From NCBI GenBank assembly GCA_030765065.1, contig CM060989.1:41717501-41781500 (forward strand): 64,000 nucleotides of DNA, given 5' to 3'. The position numbers and the translations under genes are program-made. Below, piece after piece: positions 56,346 to 64,000 of the stretch. The DNA comes from Deroplatys truncata. Taxonomy: Eukaryota; Arthropoda; Insecta; Mantodea; Mantidae. Within the stretch, counting starts at the first letter, position 1. Every line of letters starts with the position of its first letter. The notes below the pieces were generated by a model. That model ran no database searches. It had not been told where the DNA came from and saw only the letters and a program-made list of their open reading frames with translations.

Positions 56346-57823
56346 TCCTATAGTGCATTTGCTTTAAGTTGAAACATAGTACGTAGAAAGAGATAGCACT
56401 ATATTCCACACTACAATTGGTAATCATTAACTGCCTAATCTCAAAACCGTTATTATTGAAACTTACTATTTAAAATCTGGGTTAGGTTGAAACATGAAAT
56501 TTAGAAGATAACCGACACTGGCTTGTAACAATACGAAAGCCAGAGAAGCAAAGACGACCGAAGATATCAGGATGTATTCCATATTTCACTGACAAAAGTG
56601 CAACTGGCAAAAGAAGTACACTGTACTGAGAAACTAGGTAGTGAAGGATGACTGTGACGGGTTTCTCAGCACTAGGACCGTCATTAGCGCATCCCTCTCT
56701 CCAAGACCGGTCAGATAGCGTCAAAATAGTTCTAGTGGTTCCTACGTGGTAGGCCCCCACTAAGTTGATGATGATGGATGCTGAGTTGCGTACTTGTAGG
56801 TCGTCTTGATGCCCGTACATTTGTTATGTATCTTGAGGTTCTCATAGACTGGAATCTGATGATCGTGTATCTGTATTCTTGCGTGTGTGTTGTAATTATT
56901 ATTTTATAATTGTGCCACGGCTGCTGTATTTGTGTCGGAGAGCACTTGTGTCTTGTCAGGGTTAGGAATGGGGAATGTTCAAATATTTTGCAACACACGT
57001 ATGCTGTTAACTATTTCACTTGTATTTTTAGTTAAATCACATGCAAATATTCACAAATCACTATTACGGTTGTCCTGTTAAAATATGTATAACTGGTAGA
57101 CTTTAAATACGTAGTTTTAGCGTCTATTTAGAGACGAGCTTATACACGGCCTTCCTGCTCGACGTCTAAGAAGCTTCTGTTAGCGTTCCCTTCGACCGTT
57201 TTCTTAGCGTACGTATTTGAATTATAGGCATGTATCAATGTACCTAATTGGTGCTACTATACAATAACAGATTATATATATTTAAAGACTTCCATTGCCT
57301 TAATTATGAATTCAAGTTTCGTTACATGCTTACGCAGATGTAGTCTTTCCCTCTCATATTATATTCTATATGTTATATACTTGTTATCTACCATGTGTAC
57401 ATTATGGATATATGTATTTTTAGCATCCTCTTAATTGTTATACGTACAATATTAGCAACAAAATACATAACACGTAACATTTAGAACAAAATATTAAAGA
57501 AAGACATTATTAATGTGTTGACGCTGAGAAGCTGTGAATTAGATATCTTATTGCATTAATGAGTTACCGTATTAGTTTATCCGTGGCTAGTGCTGTATGT
57601 TGCTTCATGGTCATGTTTCAGCTTAAACCTCATGTACTGTATCTATATTCTCTACCGCTTAGACACCCAAGGTACCTCTACCTTTTAAATATAGAAATTT
57701 AACCGAAAATAAGGCTGTTAAGGACATCTGAAACAGAAAAGGAATAAAGCATTTAAATAAAAGTCTGTGTGCGTGTGTTTGTTTTAACTTGATGTTCCTA
57801 GTTACAGAAATATAAGTGCCTAT
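56346..57823. other. unassigned sequence
   Basis: Nearly 1.5 kb with no assigned feature. The minus frames at 56482-56820 and 56732-56998 have no recognised motif. The end contains a diverged H terminus-like segment (TTCTCTACCGCTTAGACACC, 57647). Confidence 0.35.
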
Positions 57824-58420
57824 ATTCTCTACCGCTTAGGTAGCCGAGGTAGAGGAAGCATTGTACTCGATTCAATACGGAGATTTCCCTGAAAATATGC
57901 GTTTTGAAGAGACCTGAATCAGAAAAGGAATAACAATAAATGCTTTATACAAATGTCCGCGCGCGCGTGTAAACAGCACTGTAAACTTAAATAAAGAAAA
58001 CTGGTTAAGTATAAAACATCGTATATAAGTATTGCAGCTTTTAGGGACCAAGGTGAATGCTTTTCTTGAAACTTCTCTCACTCTGTACTAGTCTTTGTAT
58101 GGCAAATTTTTCGTTGTTTTATTTTCCAAAAATGACTAAGGGTTTTGATTAAAATACAATTTCTTTAGGATGCTCGAATAATATATGTATTTCTATCCTG
58201 AGATATATACAAATTTCCTTTGAATTTATGTTCAATTATCTTAAACTTCATGTGAAAAAACTTAAGTGAAAAATGTAGATTTCGTTAAGGTACACAGTTT
58301 GTATAAAATTTTTGCATTACTTTCTATTCTGAAATATTCCCTACTGATGTTTGTATTTGTTCTTATTTTAAGCAGTTCATTTAAGAGCTTAATATTATAG
58401 ACTGGTATATGATTGTCTGC
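57824..58420 (-). mobile_element. family H repeat, strongly diverged copy H20
   Basis: TTCTCTACCGCTTAGGTAGC at the left corresponds to the palindrome-bearing end; AAGCATTGTACTCGATTCAA and GAGATTTCCCTGAAAATATG follow as in other copies, with a GC-alternating stretch in place of the GT tract (57958-57970). The right part is truncated by the TTAA element. Confidence 0.6.
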
Positions 58421-58427
58421 TTTTTAA

Positions 58428-59354
58428 GGGGACAAGGTAGTCTGAACACAGGGAAATTACACCTTAAGTGTGTTAAATTACCACTGCTTCTAAAGTTCTC
58501 AATGGTTTTACCTGACATTTTTATGAATTATTCTATACATTATGATAATTATTTCAAGTGGTTGTTTGCATAGATAGCTCATGTAGTTGAGTCCGTAAAA
58601 ATTATTTCATTCAACAGAAAAATATTAAAATGTACTCTTAAAACATGTGAATTCGTGTACATTTTTCTCTAATACTACTTGCAATACAGAATCACACTTC
58701 TGGGTGCTTGTTCTTAGTATACTCAGCTATCTTCTGAATATGAATTATTTAGTTATGATTAAAAAAAGATTTGCAAAGTCAAAAAAGTAAAAATGTGGAA
58801 AATATGCAATGTTTTTGCTTTCTTAATATCACTAATATACATTATAAAATACTATTGTGGTTCAAAAACTTTATCTGTCTATTGTATACATGTACTAGAA
58901 ATTTCAGCTCTCTACCTCTTATACTTTCAGAGAAACAGGTACATAAGTATCCAAAAATGTTGTTTTGAGAAAACTGAATTTGAAGTTTGAACATTAAAAT
59001 TCTGACACACTTCAGTACATTCCAGGATCATAATCATCTACACCTTCATTACGGGATTGTTTCAACTTTTCTGATTGCCTTCTCTTGGTCCTGGCCTGTT
59101 TTGTTAATTGCTGAACTACTCGCTGGGCATGATATAGTCGTTCGTTGTTGAAAGATACAAAAATGTTCTAAAAAGGGGCGTTGTATGACGGCTTTAAAGG
59201 AATTCAGACTAGCATTTAAATAGTATTTAAATGTCTTAAAAAACCCTTAACCCGCCAAAAATATATATTTTCTGAAACTGGAAATAAATAGAGATTTTAT
59301 TAGTGCCTAAAACAAAAAAATGTGATTTTTTACCATTCCAGAGTACCTTGCCCC
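58428..59354. mobile_element. TTAA-type non-autonomous element, copy 2
   Basis: 927 bp with exact TTAA on both sides (58424-58427 and 59355-59358). Ends GGGGACAAGGTAGTCTG and, inward on the right, GGGGCAAGGTACTCTG. Homologous along its length to 11440-12378, including the minus-strand remnant that reads VDDYDPGM just before a stop near 59025. Because both copies share the body and the TTAA is intact here, the boundaries are certain. Confidence 0.88.
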
Positions 59355-59358
59355 TTAA

Positions 59359-60001
59359 ACAGTTTAGTTTTTTTTTCATCCTACAAAAATAGCCACACCC
59401 TTTGAAATCGCTTGTTGTAAACTAAGCTGCAGTTATGACTCAGAAGTTAAAACATTAGTGTTTTAGTTTCAGATGACATTTGGATCTTATATGCAAAACT
59501 GAGCAAAACTAAGAGATAAAGTATACGTACCAAGAAGTGTGAAATGCGATGACTTCGTAAAAGAATCAGATATCCAAGACAACTGCTAGTCTAAAAGTCG
59601 TAGTGTTCTTTTTTTAATATATTGCCTCCAACTTGAATTCCATTCTGGGGAATTTATGCACGAATTCTTGGACATATTTAGTGAAACAAAATGCTATTAT
59701 AGGTTCTGTTGTTTAACTGAAACGACTCCAATTCTTTATATTTATTTCTGAAAAAGAAAACTTATCAAAAGGAATGTTTATTACAGGAATCAATACTAAC
59801 AGAACGAGAGGGAGCAGCGGCCATGACCTAATTGTTGCGCATTTCTGTAATATTTGTATAGTATGACCAAATTTAATTTCTAAAATATGGACCCTGTCTG
59901 CTGCGATATAGTATTGCCTTTTTTAGTTTCGTTTTATATCGAAGAATTACTCATTTATTATCTTGACCATTAGAGAAACAAAATGTGTGTGTTTAACATT
60001 A
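59359..60001. other. unassigned AT-rich sequence
   Basis: No recognisable feature. Confidence 0.35.
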
Positions 60002-60445
60002 GTCGAGGGAGATGGATCCGTGGTAACGTGCGGAGCTATTTCGGGAAGTCCTGGATTCGAATCCCATTGTGTCGTGTACTCTGTCCTCAAGTATTTAGCA
60101 GTTTTCTCAGTTCGGTAGGCGAATACTGGGGTGATTCCTCTTCTACAACGAATTTCCGATGCATCATTCTCTCCCCATCAGTTCCTTTTATATGCTACAA
60201 TGTTGTAGGCGACAGCGATTGGTGCGTTGCGGCGGGACGGTGGAGTTTGCGCTATGTGAATGATTTCTTCCTGGTGCCCTTTCCTAGGAGCTCGGCCCGG
60301 GACACCGGGTTGACAATCGTGCGGCAGCGTCACTGTTGGTGTCACTCCGGAATCGTTAGGGACCCCAAATATGCTAGCGCGTATCGTCGTCCGAATCTGG
60401 TTTCCGTTCCGCTCTCTCCCTCATCCCTTCCTCCCAGGGTCACGC
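60002..60445 (+). mobile_element. long SINE of family S
   Basis: Head GATGGATCCGTGGTAACGTG (A-box-like) and TCCTGGATTCGAATCCCATT (good B box at 60051-60065). The body contains TTCTCAGTTCGGTAGGCGAA, GGAATCGTTAGGGACC and CCTTCCTCCCAGGGT, as in other S copies. The 183-codon frame through it is an artefact of its higher GC content. Confidence 0.75.
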
Positions 60446-60462
60446 AAACACACAATGGTCAA

Positions 60463-61791
60463 TCTGATGTGTTACATTCACATGACTTTCTCTACCCCCT
60501 ATACTTTACTAGTGGATATACAAATTATTCTTGAAAAGGTTTGTTTCCTATCCTTCATTTTAATTCAAAAAATACTTTGCATAGATCGCTACATTACACA
60601 TTTCGTTATACAGGGTTATTCAAAAAGAAGGAACAGACTTTACATACTTATAGCGACATATACAGCACATCATTGAATAGAGGGAAGTTCAAAGTTTTAA
60701 GCCCTCACCTATTAGTTCCATTCAGTGCCTACAGCGGCGCTATGTTTCTTTACGAGAAAATGGCAACGCCACAGGAAAAGTCGTTTTGTGTGCTGCAGTA
60801 TGCAAAGAGTGAATCCATTGTTTCATTGCAGCGTGTATTTCGTTGTAAGTTCAACAACGAGCCGCCTCGTCATAAAAATTTACAGTTGATACAATAAATT
60901 CGTAGAAGATGGTTGCGTATGCAAACGGAAAAGCAGTGGTCGTCCTCGCGTAACAAATGGTGCTCATTTTGAACGCACAAAATAAAATGTTGAACTTTTC
61001 TCTATTTAGTGATGTGTCGCCATCTATTGTCGCTCATTAGAAATAAATATGTTAAGTCTTTTCCTTCTTTTTGAATAACTCTGTATATACAAAGAGAACC
61101 GCAATAAAATGTTTAATGAACTGGTGCTATATGCTGGCCTTAAAATTCCATACTGTTTCCATGCAATCGCGAAAAACAAATGAAAATCGACAGAACTTGT
61201 AGAACAATGACCAAGTATTGAAAAATTCGAACGGATATCTTGGAAATGGCTGATGCAACAAAAAAAGTTATTAGAAATAAGTTGTGTGTTTTAAAGAGAT
61301 ATACATTTTTGGTGTAGTACGTTTTCGTCTATCGTTTAACGTTTACTAGTTATACAAGATTATACAAAATTTCCTCCAAAGGAAGAGGACATTCAGGCTA
61401 TTCTCAGAAAATTCCAGACATGCATTTGACTTTTCATATAGATATATTTAATATATGGTATTTTGATCAAATTGTAAGAGACTGTTTTTATTAAAATCAA
61501 AAACTTCGAAAAATCTTCCATGTAAACAGTAGTTTGGAGCGGAGGAATTTTCTTGAAAATCTTCGTGTTGCATTCTTGGAAGTTCGGTATTTATCCGACT
61601 TTTCGTTTTTGACTTTAAGTCACTCACACACACACACACACACACACACACAAAGGACGTTTTTCTAAAATGCCTTTTTATATTCAGGGGCCTCAAAACA
61701 TGTATTTCCGATGAAATCTCGATACCGAAAATTTTTAGGTTGAATGTAATACCTTCTTTATCTACTATGTGCATGGTAGAGAAAGTAAGAA
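60463..61791 (+). mobile_element. family H repeat H21, disrupted by a Tc-type derivative
   Basis: The TC-end TCTGATGTGTTACATTCACA begins directly after GGTCAA, different from the A-runs at other copies, which fixes the boundary. H sequence stops at 60610, resumes at 61084, has an AC run at 61625-61652 and ends CATGGTAGAGAAAGTAAG. Confidence 0.82.
60611..61083 (+). mobile_element. Tc/mariner-type non-autonomous element, intact 473-bp copy
   Basis: Ends CAGGGTTATTCAAAAAGAAG and, inward on the right, CAGAGTTATTCAAAAAGAAG, flanked by TA (60609-60610, 61084-61085). It keeps the start of a transposase gene: MATPQEKSFCVLQYAKSESI then VSLQRVFRCKFNNEPPRHKN, a helix-turn-helix start typical of one insect Tc/mariner clade, then an abrupt jump to a terminal segment containing NGAHFE-like codons. 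The catalytic core is absent. The copy at 6817 has the same deletion, so they derive from one deleted master. Confidence 0.9.
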
Positions 61792-62067
61792 TCCAAGATG
61801 AGTGAAATAACATCTGACGGTTAATAACAAAGTCGAGTTAGCAATGATATTGTACGAAAAAAGAGAATCTCTAATTTTAAAATATGTGATGCAATAGACT
61901 TCAATCTGGGAATACGTACACACAACGGCACATATAGTGGAAATGCTTATTTCCATGAAAAACTTTGACATGAATAGTTTTTTCATTAAATAACATTTTT
62001 TTTCTTCTCCTTTTACGATTTATCTGTTACGCACAATTCACTGGGATTTACAGGATGAAAGGGCTAT
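61792..62067. other. unassigned AT-rich sequence
   Basis: No recognisable feature. Confidence 0.35.
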
Positions 62068-62375
62068 TTGAGGTGGCGGCGCGGTAACGTGTGTATCTTG
62101 CATTTGGGAGATCCCGGGTTCAAAACCAGGGACCAACCAACCTGACCGAAGGTTTTTTTCGCGGTTATCCTGGATCGCTAGGCGAATGCTGAGTTGGATA
62201 ATTTGCTCCGCTTATTTTCCTATCATCCCTTTCAACACTACATTTCATTTCCTTCTTCTTCACCAACATTGGGCTGATCACCCATCCTGGATATGCTATG
62301 ATCGAGAGTTTGCTTGCTCCTCGACAGTCAACTGCCCTAAGGCATTGGGTTTTAAGTCCTTTGAGTCCTACAAGG
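62068..62375 (+). mobile_element. SINE of family S, first of a tandem pair
   Basis: GAGGTGGCGGCGCGGTAACG and the B-box region CCCGGGTTCAAAACC, then GGTTTTTTTCGCGGTTATCC, GGATCGCTAGGCGAATGCTG and the CATTTCATTT stretch. It runs into a second head at 62376. Confidence 0.72.
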
Positions 62376-62612
62376 TGGTGGAACCGAGCGAAGTGACTCC
62401 TTAACGTGTGAGGCTCGCATTCGGTAGATCCTGGGTTCGATTTCCCTGGATGACAAAGGGAATGCTGGAGTGGTGTAATATCATGTCTCTTCTCTTTTCC
62501 CAATTTCCTCTCATTTCATTTCCCTTTCATGTTTCAGGTTGACTCCGGGACTGTGGTTTGGTCGGTGTCCGGCAGATGGTACAGAGGCTTGCGCTTGGAG
62601 AAGTTTGTTGGC
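62376..62612 (+). mobile_element. SINE of family S, second of a tandem pair
   Basis: New head GGAACCGAGCGAAGTGACTC and a strong B box, CTGGGTTCGATTTCCC. The body AATGCTGGAGTGGTGTAATA, CATTTCCCTTTCATGTTTCA and GGTTGACTCCGGGACTGTGG matches 55905-56345. Truncated on the right. Confidence 0.72.
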
Positions 62613-63439
62613 TGTAAGGGGACATACTTGATAACAAATAAGCATAGGAAATAACAGCCTATAAACTATTGGAAATAGGATGTTAAAATACTGGGTATAA
62701 TTTAAAATGTGAATTTAACTTGTAACGTAGCTGTAATTATAGTAGGCGAGCTAGCAAACGAGAGAAAAAAGTCCATTAATACGCGCGCTAATGTGCACAT
62801 GCTAAAACCTCAGGAAATAGAAAGAGAAGGAAGAGAATAGAAAAAGGACAGAAATTGTGGTCCATTTTCCGGAACTCAAGGGAGTTGGTAAAATAGAAAA
62901 GGAAACACGTACTTAAGAAAAGAACAGAGACATTGGGTTTTGCCGGATAAGTCAATAGGATGCGTTTCGGAAATTTGGCACATTTTATTGTCATAGCATG
63001 CCATGTAACGCTACTCAAGAACCAATGGAAATTGTTGTAACAAATAAACGCACAAATTCTGACGTATATAAAAAAAATAGTTTTAGACTACTCTCTTGGC
63101 GTTAGTTTGCGTGCTACTACTGTAGCAACCGATATTAGAATCAGTGATGTAATTAAATTATGCAACCAGGTGGAAGATGCTGCGTATGTGGCTGAGAAGA
63201 TCGTGTGATGAATTAGCTAGCTCCACAGAATAACCTAAAATGATGGTGGGAAGTTTAAGTTATAAGATTTAAAAAGCACCTTATAACGGAAAATTGCTAG
63301 CTGCCTGAATAGACGTAATTTTGTAACTGCCGTGCTGCTATAACGTTATCCGCAATTGACCGAAGCGAGCATTTATTTATTTATTATTACTACTGCGATG
63401 GATGTGTGCATGCTGCAATAATTATGCTATTCTGGGCAT
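62613..63439. other. unassigned AT-rich sequence
   Basis: No recognisable feature. Confidence 0.35.
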
Positions 63440-64000
63440 CTCATTAATAACAATAATAATATAATAATAATCTTTATTATAATGAGCCATGTATATTTAA
63501 AATACAAGTAATATGACCGGCACTCAGCCCTGGCTCTTTACCAGTCATATTCATATTACAATACTTCCTTTTATCTACTTACTTTACTTCCCATTTTCTT
63601 AATCCTATTTGCTGATCTGTTCACTAACCAAATCGATTTGTTTTTAACTTTACTCAAGTATTGACCTATACTCTTACTATCTTTTTGAATAATTTCAATT
63701 ATAGCAATATTTTTATCTACCTTAAACAATTTCGTTTTAATAAACTCTTTTCTCCAAATTTCTGTACCTTTGCATTTATATATTACATGTTCGACATCTT
63801 CATTTCCACCACATATGGGACATTGGTTTTGAGGTATACCCTTCCTTAAACCTCTTAGCCTCCATACTCTGTTCTTACCCATGCAATGCTTTCTCGCTCG
63901 TCCTTATTTGCATTATCTACATACTTTTCTCTTCCCCATATGGTTTTTATAGGTATGTAGAAAACTAAGGACCTCTTTTCGGCTATCCTGCTCAATATGT
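63440..64000 (-). pseudogene. LINE 3' end, continuing beyond the right edge
   Basis: Minus-strand LINE tail ending in an ATT-rich repeat (63445-63480). The last open frame, 63882 to 63571, has 103 codons: MGKNRVWRLRGLRKGIPQNQ then CPICGGNEDVEHVIYKCKGT (knuckle CxxC...HxxxxC, here complete) and a basic C terminus NRIKKMGSKVSR. Upstream, toward the edge, the frame shifts. It is the best-preserved tail of the LINE family also seen at 10480, 24227 and 30258. The reverse transcriptase would lie outside the window. Confidence 0.78.

Noticed and set aside
60002-60534. 183-codon open frame, the longest on the plus strand near the right end
   Set aside because: It lies in a GC-richer SINE of family S and continues into an H terminus; the protein has no domain and follows repeat sequence.
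1-64000. CRISPR arrays, bacterial operons, integrated viral genomes
   Set aside because: No regularly spaced repeats with unique spacers, no compact gene strings and no viral protein motif; the repeats are explained by eukaryotic transposons.

Overview
This window looks like gene-poor, AT-rich nuclear DNA from an insect with a large genome. The reasons are the mixture of mariner, Tc1-like and TTAA-type DNA transposons, 5'-truncated LINEs, tRNA-headed SINEs and a very abundant short repeat family. There is no bacterial gene organisation, no operons and no tRNA or rRNA gene. I could not place the species; a polyneopteran (cockroach-, stick-insect- or grasshopper-like) genome is a guess only. 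I found no convincing host protein-coding gene. Almost every long reading frame falls inside a repeat.

Layout. 1-10 kb: a complete but dead mariner (275-1560), a copy of the dominant repeat (called family H here, 2921-3782), a foldback repeat, a nearly intact Tc1-like element (4353-5564), a short transposon derivative (6817-7232) and an LTR-like repeat. 10-20 kb: a tRNA-headed SINE, LINE tails, a TTAA-flanked element (11440-12378), mariner copy 2 (12682-13982), a second mariner-like family with two proline-rich 'PPRSPD' type copies (14766-16096 here and 43711-45062), an H copy and a mariner remnant holding a GC-rich island. 20-31 kb: two H copies, then a SINE split by two separate LINE insertions that both carry target-site duplications (23023-25430), then almost 5 kb of plain AT-rich DNA and another LINE tail. 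31-45 kb: an internally deleted mariner, inverted pairs of H copies and several SINEs. 45-54 kb: mariner copy 3 (47419-48713) inside an H terminus, and a dense H cluster in both orientations and in tandem. 54-64 kb: H copies disrupted by other elements, the second TTAA element (58428-59354), SINEs, and a LINE tail running off the right edge.

Family H is the most interesting object. It is about 830-930 bp, has no long coding frame, begins with TCTGATGTG, has a 12-base inverted repeat just inside both ends (ACTTTCTCTACT), an AC microsatellite at a fixed position, a small palindrome near the other end and no obvious target-site duplication. It occurs at least fifteen times here, sometimes in tandem. 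These are the structural marks of Helentron-associated (HINE/DINE-1-like) non-autonomous rolling-circle elements. That assignment is inference.

The elements record a relative history. H copies are the oldest layer. Mariner, a small Tc-type derivative and another truncated Tc/mariner element have all landed inside H copies, and LINEs have landed inside a SINE. Nothing here appears able to move by itself. The Tc1-like copy is closest, broken mainly by one frameshift.
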